The position numbers and the translations under genes are program-made. 64,000 bases of DNA from DASXKD01 sp963806145 (lineage in GTDB: Bacteria; Actinomycetota; Actinomycetes; Streptosporangiales; Streptosporangiaceae), in assembly GCA_963806145.1 (NCBI GenBank), contig CAWDXD010000043.1, forward strand, positions 62,001 through 126,000, read 5' to 3'. The notes under the pieces are model-generated. The model had not been told where the DNA came from. It searched no databases and was given only the letters and a program-made list of their open reading frames with translations. Below, piece by piece: positions 1 to 7,788 of the stretch (position 1 is the stretch's first letter; the number at the start of each line of letters is the position of its first letter).

Positions 1-2589
1 GTGGGCGCCCGCCCCAGCGAGGCCCTGGCAAAGGCACATTCGATCCTGGCGGCGGGCCCCGCCCCCTACGAAGCCTCCGTGGCGTACCAGGCCATCGGGA
101 TGGCTCACCGGGAGTTCGGCGACCTGGACGCGGCCATGGCCCAGCTGAACACCGCGGTGCGCCTTGCCCGGGCGTCCCGATCGCGGGAGCGGGAGTCCGA
201 TGTGCTCGCCGCGCTGGGCGTGGCGCTGATCTACCGCGGTCACAGCCGACGTGGGCTGACCGCACTGGGCACCTCCCTTGCGCTGGTCAGCGGCCCGTCA
301 GCGGCGCGCGTCCTGGTGCGGCGGGGCATCGCGCTGTGGGTTCTCGGCCGCCACCCCGAAGCGCTGGACGACCTGGGACGGGCCATCCGGGTGCTGCGGC
401 CCGCCGATGACAGCCTGTGGGAGGCGCGGGCGCTTACCGCGCGTGCGCTGGTCCACCTGGCCAGCGGCTCCGCCCGGCGCGCCGAACTCGACCTGGGCCG
501 GGCCGATCTCCTGTTCGCCGCCACCAGCCAAGCCGTCGAGGTCGCCTTCACCTGGCACAACCGCGCCCTGGTGGCGTTCCGGTCCGGGGACCTGCCTGCG
601 GCGCTGTCCTTCCTGGACGAGGCCGACCGCCGCTATCGGGACCTGGCCGTGCCGATACCAGACATCGCCATCGACCGGTGCGCCGTGCTGCTCGCCGCCG
701 GGCTGCCGGGCGATGCGGTCGCCGAGACCGATGCTGCGGTCCGCGGCTACGGCCGCGGCGGACGGGCCACCAAACGGGCCGAGTTGCTGCTGTCCGCGGC
801 CACGGCGGCACTGGCCGCCGGGGAACCCGGCCTGGCCGCCGAGCGGGCGCGCGCGGCGTGGCGCATGTTCGCCGCCCAGGGCCGCCCCTGGTGGCGCGCG
901 CACGCCGGCCTGCTGCTGCTGCAAGCCCGCTCCGCAGCCGGCCCGCCGTCGGCCCGGCTGCTCCGCCAGGGCGTCCAGGTCGCGGCCGACCTGGACGTGC
1001 TCGGCTCCGGTGCAGCGGCACAGGCGCGGCTGCTGGCCGGGCGGCTCGCGTCGGCGCTCGGCCGGCCCGGCGAAGCGGATACGCACCTGACCGAGGCGGC
1101 ACGCAACCGGCACCGCCGGGTGACCGCCCTGGCCCGGGCCCAGGGCTGGCTCGCCGAAGCCCTGCGCGCCGAGGCGGCCGGCGACCGGCGGCGGCTGCTC
1201 GCCGCCTGCGCCCGCGGGCTCGCCATCCTGGACGAGCACCAGCTCACGCTCGGCGCCTCGGAACTGCGGGCCCAGGCGACCGCGCACGGCGCCGAACTCG
1301 CGGCGCTCGCACAGCGGTCGGCGCTGGCCGCCGGCCGGCCCCGGCTGCTGCTCGCCTGGAGCGAGCGATGGCGGGCCACGGCCCACGCGATCCCCGCGGC
1401 CCGCCCGGCCGACGACGCGGAACTGCAGGCCGACCTGACCGCGCTACGCGACGTGACCAGCCGCCTGGACCAGGCCCGGGCCAGCGGCGACCCGGCCGGG
1501 CACTTCCGGCGCGAGCAACTGCGGCTGGAAGCCTCGGTGCGGGCCCGGGTGCTGCGTTCCCGCCACGATGGCCGGGGCGGTGAAGGGGGATGGGGAGGCG
1601 GGTGGGGGTTCACCACCGAGCAACTATTGCGCGGGCTCGGCCCGGCAACCCTGGTGCAGATCGTCGCGATCGACGGTGACCTGCACATCCTGGTCTGCGG
1701 CGCGGGCCGGGTACGGCACGTGCGCGGCGGCCGCGCGGACGAGGCGGCGACCGAGGTCGGCTTCGCCCGGTTCGGCCTGCACCGGCTGGCCCATGGCCGG
1801 GGCGCGGGCCCGGGCGGGGCCGCGCTGGCCACGCTGGAGGCCAGCGGGCGCCGGCTGGAGGCGATCCTGCTCGGCCCGGCGGCCCGGCTGCTCGGCAGCG
1901 GGCCGGTGGTCGTGGTCCCGCCCGGCCGGCTGCACGCCGTTCCGTGGGCGCTGCTGCCGGCGCTGCGGGACCGCGCGGTCAGCGTCGCGCCGTCGGCCCG
2001 GGCCTGGCTGCAGGCCCTGGCGGTGCGGCCGCCGGATCGGGCGTCGCCGGTGTTCGTCCGGGGGCCCGGCCTCGGCACCGGTACCGAGATACCGGCGCTG
2101 GCGGCCGAGTACCCGGACGCCACGGTGCTCGGGTCCGGCACGGCCACCGCGCGCCGGGTGCTCGGTGCCCTCGACGGGGCAGGGCTCGCGCACATAGCGG
2201 CGCATGGCAGCTTCCGGGCCGACAGCCCGCTGTTCTCCTCGCTGCTCCTGGATGACGGGCCGCTCACGGTCTACGACCTGGAGCGGCTGCGGCGCGCTCC
2301 CTACCGGGTCATCTTCTCCAGCTGTGACTCCGGGGTGCTCGCCCCCGCGGGCGCGGACGAACTGCTCGGCCTTGCCCACTGCCTCGCCCCGCTCGGCACC
2401 GCCGGCATCGTCGCCAGCGTGGTGCCCGTCAACGACCAGGCCACGGCCACCCTGATGATCGCGCTGCACAAGCATCTGCGGGGCGGGGCCAGCCTCGCCG
2501 AGGCGCTGCGGCTGGCCCGTGACGGCGCCGGGGACGAGCCGGTGCAGGCCGCCACCGCATGGTCGTTCCTCGCCCTGGGCGCCGCCTGA
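1..2589 (+). CDS. TPR-CHAT protein, caspase-like protease (5' end probably cut by window edge)
   Basis: The first ~480 residues are Ala/Leu-rich helical pairs typical of tetratricopeptide repeats. The last ~320 residues are a CHAT domain (caspase HetF associated with TPRs). The CHAT catalytic dyad is visible: His735 in HIAAHGS and Cys775 in FSSCDSG. CHAT proteins are clan CD peptidases, often effectors of signalling or defence systems. The frame is open from base 1, so the GTG there may not be the true start and N-terminal repeats may be missing. No ribosome-binding site can be judged. No partner gene is visible downstream, so substrate and trigger are unknown. Family assignment is firm; role is open. 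Confidence 0.85.
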   Translation: MGARPSEALAKAHSILAAGPAPYEASVAYQAIGMAHREFGDLDAAMAQLNTAVRLARASRSRERESDVLAALGVALIYRGHSRRGLTALGTSLALVSGPSAARVLVRRGIALWVLGRHPEALDDLGRAIRVLRPADDSLWEARALTARALVHLASGSARRAELDLGRADLLFAATSQAVEVAFTWHNRALVAFRSGDLPAALSFLDEADRRYRDLAVPIPDIAIDRCAVLLAAGLPGDAVAETDAAVRGYGRGGRATKRAELLLSAATAALAAGEPGLAAERARAAWRMFAAQGRPWWRAHAGLLLLQARSAAGPPSARLLRQGVQVAADLDVLGSGAAAQARLLAGRLASALGRPGEADTHLTEAARNRHRRVTALARAQGWLAEALRAEAAGDRRRLLAACARGLAILDEHQLTLGASELRAQATAHGAELAALAQRSALAAGRPRLLLAWSERWRATAHAIPAARPADDAELQADLTALRDVTSRLDQARASGDPAGHFRREQLRLEASVRARVLRSRHDGRGGEGGWGGGWGFTTEQLLRGLGPATLVQIVAIDGDLHILVCGAGRVRHVRGGRADEAATEVGFARFGLHRLAHGRGAGPGGAALATLEASGRRLEAILLGPAARLLGSGPVVVVPPGRLHAVPWALLPALRDRAVSVAPSARAWLQALAVRPPDRASPVFVRGPGLGTGTEIPALAAEYPDATVLGSGTATARRVLGALDGAGLAHIAAHGSFRADSPLFSSLLLDDGPLTVYDLERLRRAPYRVIFSSCDSGVLAPAGADELLGLAHCLAPLGTAGIVASVVPVNDQATATLMIALHKHLRGGASLAEALRLARDGAGDEPVQAATAWSFLALGAA

Positions 2590-3247
2590 TCTGCCTTGCC
2601 CGGCAGATCCGGCCGCCTGGCGACGTATCAGGCCGGGCGCCCGCTCCTCTATTGAGATGAAGGTTCGCCTTCCAGGGGGGTACCAGGGCGGGTTCTCACG
2701 GGCGCATGGCACCCGGGGAGCCGCCGCCGGGCCCGGTTTGACGGGGGCAGAGCCGGGCCCGGCCCCACCCTGCTGGCGCCCGGGACCACATTGCCGACCA
2801 CAGCCGCGGCCAGCCCCGGACCACTTCGTTTCTCCACCCCCACGTCGCCGATGCGCAGTGCGGGCTGGGTTGGACCGGCAGGCGGCGTTTTGCCGGGCTG
2901 CCCGTCTGCGCTGTCCGCACCCATCAGCCCGCCTGCCTCGCAGAAGCCGCCCACCGCGCACCAGCGGCGATGATCATTGCGACGGGCCCATCCACCGGCG
3001 CCGCAACCGTGATCACGGGCACTTTTTGGCGTATGAAGCCCAAAAGTGCCCGTGATCACGGAAGCCAGGGGGCGCGGGGCCGTTTCGGATCTGGTGCGCC
3101 ACCCTCCATGGGCCGGATCCCCATGATCACGATCCGGCCGGCCCTGGCACGGGACGGAATAGCGGGAAATACGGCCGGAGGCTGTAACGCACGCGCTCCT
3201 CGCGGGACTGAAGGGGAACGTCATCATCCCCGCACCGAGGAGAACGT
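2590..3247. other. 658-nt intergenic region, no gene seen
   Basis: Open frames here have no recognisable protein features and look like GC-driven chance frames. The only clear structure is a long perfect inverted repeat at 3007-3061. The promoter of the following secreted protein should lie in the last 150 nt, but no convincing -35/-10 pair was picked out. Confidence 0.6.
3007..3061. repeat. 20-bp perfect inverted repeat (REP-like palindrome)
   Basis: Arms at 3007-3026 and 3042-3061 are exact reverse complements. After one T/C mismatch the stem continues with GGC (3028-3030) pairing GCC (3038-3040), leaving a 7-nt loop. The outer part contains GTGATCAC, itself a palindrome. It lies ~420 nt past the CHAT stop and ~190 nt before the next start. 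It could be a terminator, but the TTTTT is on the 5' arm, so a repeated palindromic element is also possible. Confidence 0.75.
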
Positions 3248-4429
3248 ATGACAGTCCCCAGCCGCTCCTGGCCCGCCCGGGCGAAGGCGCGCACGCTGTT
3301 CGCGACCGCGGCAGTGGCCACGGCGGCCGTGGCGCTCGCCGCCCCGGCCGCCGCCAGCGCCGCCACGGTCCACGGCCGCTCGGCCGGCCCGGCCGCCGGC
3401 CCCGCCGTGTTCGTGCAGACCGACAACACCGCGGGCAACCAGGTCGTCGCCTACCAGCGGTCCGGCGACGGCACGCTCACCCTGGCCGGCACCTACCCCA
3501 CCGGCGGCCTGGGCGGGCAGCTCACCGGGTCTGTCGTGGACCACCTGGCCTCCCAGGGCTCGCTCGGCTACGACGCGCAGCAGCACCTGCTCATCGCGGT
3601 GAACGCGGGCAGCAACAGCGTCACGCTGTTCGGGGTGCACGGCACCCGGCTGCACCAGCGGCAGATCATCGGCTCGGGCGGCCTGTTCCCGGTCAGCGTC
3701 GCGATCCGCGGGAACCTGGTGTACGTGGTGAACGCGCTGCGCGGCGGCTCGGTGCAGGGCTACCGCCTGTCCCCCGCCGGGCGCCTGGCCTTCCTGCGCG
3801 GCTCGCACCGGCGGCTGCACCTCAGCCAGTCGGCCACCCCGCAGTTCACCAACACCCCGGGGCAGGTCGCGTTCTCGCCCAGCGGCTCCCAGCTCATCGT
3901 GACCACCAAGGCCAACGGCAATGACATCGACGTGTTCGGGGTCGGGCCCGGCGGGCGCCTGTCGGCCAGCCCCGTGGTGAACTCCGAGGGCAGCACCGTC
4001 CCGTTCGCGATCACCTTCGACCAGGCGGGCAACCTGGTCATCGCCGACGCGGGCACCAATGCCCTGTCCACGTTCACGCTCGGCTCCGGCGGGACCGTCA
4101 CGCTGATCGACTCGGTGGGCACCGGGCAGGCGGCGACCTGCTGGGTCACCGCGACGGGCGGCACGCTGTACGCCTCCAACGCCGGCAGCGCGAACGTCAG
4201 CGGGTACACCGCCAGCGCCAGCGGCCAGCTCACGCTGCTCGGCCAGACCGCGACCGACCCCGGCACCGTGGACGCCGCGGCCACGCCCGGCGGCGCGTTC
4301 CTGTACGTGCAGACCGGCGGGAACGGCATCATCGATGAGTTCAGCGTCGGCACGGGCGGGTCGCTCACCAGTGTCGGCAGCGTCACCGTGGCGGGCGCGG
4401 CCGGCGGCGAGGGCATCGCCGCTTCCTGA
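3248..4429 (+). CDS. Secreted lactonase-like beta-propeller protein
   Basis: 393 aa with a clear Sec signal peptide: Arg/Lys-rich start, Ala-rich core at ~17-36, likely cleavage after ASA near residue 37. The rest is regular ~45-residue beta repeats with phrases such as NAGSNSVTLFGV and VADAGTNALSTF, as in the YncE / 6-phosphogluconolactonase-like seven-bladed propeller superfamily. Many actinomycete members are exported proteins without a proven reaction, so enzymatic activity should not be assumed. GAGGAG at 3238-3243 sits five nt before the ATG. A strong hairpin follows the stop. Confidence 0.8.
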   Translation: MTVPSRSWPARAKARTLFATAAVATAAVALAAPAAASAATVHGRSAGPAAGPAVFVQTDNTAGNQVVAYQRSGDGTLTLAGTYPTGGLGGQLTGSVVDHLASQGSLGYDAQQHLLIAVNAGSNSVTLFGVHGTRLHQRQIIGSGGLFPVSVAIRGNLVYVVNALRGGSVQGYRLSPAGRLAFLRGSHRRLHLSQSATPQFTNTPGQVAFSPSGSQLIVTTKANGNDIDVFGVGPGGRLSASPVVNSEGSTVPFAITFDQAGNLVIADAGTNALSTFTLGSGGTVTLIDSVGTGQAATCWVTATGGTLYASNAGSANVSGYTASASGQLTLLGQTATDPGTVDAAATPGGAFLYVQTGGNGIIDEFSVGTGGSLTSVGSVTVAGAAGGEGIAAS

Positions 4430-4442
4430 CCGCAGCTCACCA

Positions 4443-4479
4443 CGCGCGGCGGGCGGGCACCCGGCCCGCCCGCCGCGCG
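4443..4479 (+). terminator. GC hairpin terminator after beta-propeller gene
   Basis: Perfect 16-bp stem (4443-4458 with 4464-4479) and a 5-nt loop, starting 14 nt after the stop codon. There is no T tract, as is common in actinomycete terminators. It separates this gene from the sigma factor promoter just downstream. Confidence 0.75.
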
Positions 4480-4496
4480 CCACGATCAGGGAGGCC

Positions 4497-4512
4497 TAGG
4501 CTGTCCGCAGTG
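4497..4512 (+). promoter_or_regulatory. Leaderless-type promoter (-10 TAGGCT) for ECF sigma gene
   Basis: TAGGCT at 4497-4502 is followed by 7 nt and then the GTG start at 4510. This is the actinobacterial leaderless layout, in which the -10 box lies just upstream of a transcription start that is also the translation start. The same hexamer and spacing recur before the genes at 7034 and 10536. Confidence 0.5.
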
Positions 4513-5127
4513 GACCCTGGCACCGACGCGCAACTGCTCGCGGCGCTGCGCGCCGGTGACGAGCGGGCGTTCGTCATCCTGGTGCGCCGGCACCATGCCG
4601 CAATGCTGCGCCTGGCGTCCTCATTCGTGCCAAACGTGGCCGTGGCTGAGGAAGTCGTCCAGGACACCTGGGTCGGGGTACTGCGCGGCATCGGCGGGTT
4701 CGAGGGCCGCTCCTCCTTCCGCACCTGGCTGTTCCGGATCCTGGTCAACCGGGCCAGGACGGCCGGCGCGCGGGAACGGCGCACCATCGCGGTGGGTGAC
4801 ACTGTCGCGGTGAGCGACACCGAGGCCGCCGTGGCGGCATCGAGGTTCGACGGCGGCGGCAGCTGGCTTTCGCCGCCGGAGCGGTGGATCGAGGACGCGG
4901 AGGACCGCCTCGCGTCAGGCAAGATGGCGGACTTCCTCCGCACGGCGATCGATGACCTGCCCGACCGCCAGCGGCAGGTCGTGACGCTCCGCGACATCGA
5001 GGGCCTGACCAGCGGGGAGGTGTGCAGCGTGCTGGAGATCAGCGAGGGCAACCAGCGAGTGCTGTTGCACCGGGGCCGCAGCCGCCTGCGCCAGGCCGTC
5101 GAGACCGGGTTCGGGAGGCCGTCATGA
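4510..5127 (+). CDS. ECF-family RNA polymerase sigma factor
   Basis: 205 aa. Sigma region 2 spans about residues 20-85, with the acidic EEVVQDTW helix and the RSSFRTWLFRILVNRA segment that contacts the -10 element. Region 4 spans ~145-200, with LPDRQRQVVTLRDIEG and a helix-turn-helix ending RGRSRLRQA. GTG start chosen because of the TAGGCT box 7 nt upstream. The stop overlaps the start of the zinc-finger gene (ATGA), so the two are translationally coupled, the usual layout of a sigma factor with its anti-sigma factor. The target regulon is not evident. Confidence 0.92.
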   Translation: MDPGTDAQLLAALRAGDERAFVILVRRHHAAMLRLASSFVPNVAVAEEVVQDTWVGVLRGIGGFEGRSSFRTWLFRILVNRARTAGARERRTIAVGDTVAVSDTEAAVAASRFDGGGSWLSPPERWIEDAEDRLASGKMADFLRTAIDDLPDRQRQVVTLRDIEGLTSGEVCSVLEISEGNQRVLLHRGRSRLRQAVETGFGRPS

Positions 5128-5396
5128 TGCGGCTGCGGCTGCGGCGCCGCGACCTGGTCTGCCAGCAGGCGGTCGAACTGGTCTCCGACTACCTGGAGGG
5201 CGCGCTCTCCCGGGCGGACCGCCGCCGGTACGAGGCGCACCTGACCGGCTGCCCGCATTGCACCGAGTACCTCGCCCAGATGCGCAAGACCATCGAGCTG
5301 ACCGGCACGCTCACTCCCGATGACCTGACCCCGCAGATGCAGGACGATTTCATCGGCCTCTACCGCCAGTGGCGTGCGGACCGTCCCACGGATTGA
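5124..5396 (+). CDS. Small zinc-finger anti-sigma factor (zf-HC2 type)
   Basis: 90 aa from ATG 5124, overlapping the sigma stop by four bases. The H-x3-C-x2-C motif of ZAS-type anti-sigma factors is present (His39, Cys43, Cys46), with Cys13 as possible fourth ligand. No transmembrane segment follows, so it should be a soluble cytoplasmic, possibly redox-responsive, partner of the upstream sigma factor, sequestering it until zinc is lost or the protein is modified. A frame extending further upstream exists but has no start signal and would overlap the sigma gene deeply. Confidence 0.85.
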   Translation: MMRLRLRRRDLVCQQAVELVSDYLEGALSRADRRRYEAHLTGCPHCTEYLAQMRKTIELTGTLTPDDLTPQMQDDFIGLYRQWRADRPTD

Positions 5397-5468
5397 CCAA
5401 GGCTGCCCCGCGCCGGTTCGGCGGTGTTCTGGTGACCGGAGCCAGCCCACGCGCCTTCGCGCCTGGTC

Positions 5469-5675
5469 TCAGCCGACGGCGAGGATGACGTCGGAAGCCT
5501 TGATGATCGCGGTGACCTCGCTGCCCTCGGCCAGGCCGAGCTGGCGGACCGCTTCCACCGTGATGGAGGCGACCAGGCGCACCCCGTTGGCCTGAAGTTC
5601 CACGTTGGCGATGGCCTCGCCCCTGTTGATGCTGGTCACTTGCGCTGGGATCTGGTTTCGCGCACTGAGCTGCAT
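5469..5675 (-). CDS. Molbindin, single Mop (TOBE) domain protein
   Basis: 68 aa, one complete Mop domain beginning MQLSARNQIPA and ending in the IIKASDVILAVG strand typical of molybdate-binding Mop/TOBE domains. Free-standing Mop proteins assemble into oligomers that store or buffer molybdate or tungstate in the cytoplasm. It lies 146 nt downstream of the zinc-finger regulator gene on the same strand and may be cotranscribed. No molybdate transporter is visible nearby. Confidence 0.88.
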   Translation of the reverse strand: MQLSARNQIPAQVTSINRGEAIANVELQANGVRLVASITVEAVRQLGLAEGSEVTAIIKASDVILAVG

Positions 5676-5821
5676 GGCTGGGCCTCCGCGATGCGATCGA
5701 CGGTACTTACCCGCCTCACGCTATCGCCGCCGCTGGCCGCGCAGCGGAACCTCCGCCACGCGAGGCGGGTCCCGTCAGGGCCGGGGCTAGCGCCGGAGAG
5801 CGTTTGGCATCGTCCGCAGGG

Positions 5822-6868
5822 TCAGGGCGGGGACGCGGCCTGCGCCTGCCGCCGCAACCACGACGGCGGCTGGGCGCATTCTGCCGCCATCGCCCGCCAG
5901 GTCCATCCTGCCCGCCGGCGGCTGGCGACATAATCGGTGATGCTGTCGAAGCCGAGGCGGGCGGCGACCTGCACCTCACGCTGGCGCGCCTGATGCCGTT
6001 TCGCCGCGTGCGCGGTCCTGGCGAGGCCGTGGCGGCGCAGTGCGGCCTCCACGGTGTGGTGCGTCAGGCCGACCTCGGCGGCGATGGCGTTCACGGTCCA
6101 GTGCTGGCTGATGTGGCGTTCCCGCAGGTAGCTGGGCACATCCGGGAAGCCGAGCCGGGTCATGACGGGCAGCCATCTGACGTCCATGCGGCTGGGGAGA
6201 CGGCGGCGCACCGCCTCGGCCGCCACCGGGTCGACGCAGTCGAGATGGCGCGACAGCCAGTCCTTGTTGAGCCCGGCTTCCCGGCTGATCGACGCCAGGC
6301 TGGCCCCGTCCTCGATCCGGGCCAGCACGAAGCTGCCCAGGTCGGCGTACCCGTGCCTGCGGGCCACCGCCGCCGCGACGCCGGCGAGGTGACGGCTGGC
6401 GCGGTCCCGGTTGGCCTGGGCCACCAGCGGGGGCGGGATGGCGGCCAGCGCCGCCATCGCCTTCCGGCGCCGCTGCTCGGGCAGGCTGCGTCCCCGTGCC
6501 GCCCGGACCGCGTCACGGGTCAGGTCCCCGGCGCGGGCCCGCGCCCGGCCCGCCGCGCTGCCCTGGCGCATCGCAGGCTCGAAGACCAGCCGGGATGCCA
6601 GCGCGGCAGCGCGGAGCTTGCGGGTCTCCGGCCCTTCCAGGGACTGGCCGCGCTCCAGGCCGAACGCCTCGCAGTAGGCCAGCTTGGTCCACCCGTGCCC
6701 GCGCAGGTGCGCAGTGACCGACCGCAGCGACCGCCCGCACAGATGGCAGGTGACCAGCGGGCCGGTCACGGCGACCTCGCCGATCGGGGCGTAGTAGAAG
6801 GTGCCGTCCGCCAGCACCCCCAGGGGCGAGCGGGACCGGGGCACGGCGCTGATCAGTTCGACGGACAT
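5822..6868 (-). CDS. Ros/MucR-like C2H2 zinc-finger DNA-binding protein
   Basis: 348 aa. Residues 41-58 form C-x2-C-x9-H-x3-H (Cys41, Cys44, His54, His58) followed by GHGWTKLAYCEAFGL, which resembles the prokaryotic Ros/MucR zinc finger. The rest is basic and helical, with three helix-turn-helix-like stretches (near LASISREAGLNKDWLSRHL, TVNAIAAEVGLTHHTVEAAL and TWRAMAAECAQPPSWLRRQA), suggesting DNA contact along its length. It is more than twice the length of classical MucR. Transcribed divergently from the PadR gene. Targets unknown; an endonuclease-associated role cannot be excluded. Confidence 0.6.
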   Translation of the reverse strand: MSVELISAVPRSRSPLGVLADGTFYYAPIGEVAVTGPLVTCHLCGRSLRSVTAHLRGHGWTKLAYCEAFGLERGQSLEGPETRKLRAAALASRLVFEPAMRQGSAAGRARARAGDLTRDAVRAARGRSLPEQRRRKAMAALAAIPPPLVAQANRDRASRHLAGVAAAVARRHGYADLGSFVLARIEDGASLASISREAGLNKDWLSRHLDCVDPVAAEAVRRRLPSRMDVRWLPVMTRLGFPDVPSYLRERHISQHWTVNAIAAEVGLTHHTVEAALRRHGLARTAHAAKRHQARQREVQVAARLGFDSITDYVASRRRAGWTWRAMAAECAQPPSWLRRQAQAASPP

Positions 6869-7020
6869 GACCGGCCTTCCGGAGTGGCTAGCTAGTCACA
6901 AAGAGACTACCCACTCGCGGCTCACCCGTCACGGGGGCATCCCGTCGGCATTTGGCCGGCTGACCCCCGGGGCCGACGGCCCGCGGGACCGACGGCCCGC
7001 ATGCTCGGCGCGGACTCCTC

Positions 7021-7036
7021 TAGGCTCGAAGTCATG
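7021..7036 (+). promoter_or_regulatory. Leaderless-type promoter (-10 TAGGCT) for PadR gene
   Basis: TAGGCT at 7021-7026, 7-nt spacer, then ATG at 7034. There is no Shine-Dalgarno sequence before the ATG, which supports a leaderless transcript and argues against the upstream in-frame ATG at 7001. Confidence 0.5.
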
Positions 7037-7576
7037 AGCGGGTGGCCAACGTTGTCGCTGCCGGAGTGGACCGTGCTCGCGGTGGTCAGCGAACACCCCA
7101 CGCACGGCTTCGCCATCGCCCAGCTCACCGCGTCCCAGGGCGAACTCGGCCGGATCTGGCAAATCCCCCGGCCGGTCGTGTACCGGGCGATCGGGCGGCT
7201 GCTGGAGGCCGGGCTGCTGGTGCGCGGGGCGGTGGAATCCGGGCGGGGCCCGCAGCGGACCCTCTACTCGGTGACGCCAGCCGGGCACGAGGCGGTGCGG
7301 CATTGGCTGGACACGCCCGTGGCGCATATCCGGGAGGTCCGCTCCCATCTGCTGCTCAAGCTGGCCCTGCTGGACCGCGCCGGGGGCGACCCCAGCGGGC
7401 TGCTGGAACGCCAGAAGGCGGCGCTGGAGCCCATCGCGGAAGCCATCAAGGCCGAGCGGCCAGGTCCGAGCAGCTTCGACCCGACCCTGCTGGCGTGGCG
7501 CCGGGCCACCACCGCCGCGACGCTGAATTTTCTCGACGAGCTTACGCGGGAGACTTCGCGCGCAGGATCCCGATGA
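7034..7576 (+). CDS. PadR-family transcriptional regulator
   Basis: 180 aa. The N-terminal ~90 residues are a winged helix with the PadR signature (LSLPEWTVLAVVSEHPTHGFAIAQ, the YRAIGRLLEAGLL recognition helix, the RTLYSVTPAG wing). The C-terminal half is a helical dimerisation domain. PadR proteins usually repress a nearby or their own promoter in response to phenolics or drugs. Start set at the ATG with the leaderless -10 box. The 3' end overlaps the antisense PfpI remnant by ~35 nt, so the locus has been rearranged just downstream and a former target gene may have been lost. Confidence 0.88.
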   Translation: MSGWPTLSLPEWTVLAVVSEHPTHGFAIAQLTASQGELGRIWQIPRPVVYRAIGRLLEAGLLVRGAVESGRGPQRTLYSVTPAGHEAVRHWLDTPVAHIREVRSHLLLKLALLDRAGGDPSGLLERQKAALEPIAEAIKAERPGPSSFDPTLLAWRRATTAATLNFLDELTRETSRAGSR

Positions 7577-7784
7577 GCTCGCGCATCCAGGCTGGATGGT
7601 CGGGCCAGGCCCGGGCCGAGACCATCTGCCCGTCGATGACCGCATCCCCGTCCACGAACTCGGCGCCCGCCGCGGTCACGTCGGGGGCCAGCGCGGGGTA
7701 GGCGGCGGTCCGGCGGCCCTGCAGGGTGCCGGCCGCGGCCAGCACCAGCGGGGCGTGGCAGAGCTGGGCGACCGGCCGGTGGCG
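7542..7784 (-). pseudogene. DJ-1/PfpI-family remnant, C-terminal half only
   Basis: About 80 residues match the second half of PfpI/DJ-1 glutamine-amidotransferase-like proteins. The nucleophile elbow VAQLCHAP is present (Cys codon at 7758-7760), followed by LAAAGTLQGR and the family's C-terminal WPDHPAWMREL region. The N-terminal ~100 residues are absent: homology stops near 7784, where the opposite strand begins an aldehyde dehydrogenase. The frame stays open to 7877, but that extension is antisense to the dehydrogenase and not PfpI-like. A head-to-head fusion of two truncated genes is the simplest reading. Confidence 0.7.
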
Positions 7785-7788
7785 CCGC

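Noticed and set aside
6970..7000. Short direct repeat CCGACGGCCCGC before the PadR gene
   Set aside because: Twelve G/C-rich bases repeated once is weak evidence in DNA of this composition; no symmetry or placement supports an operator.
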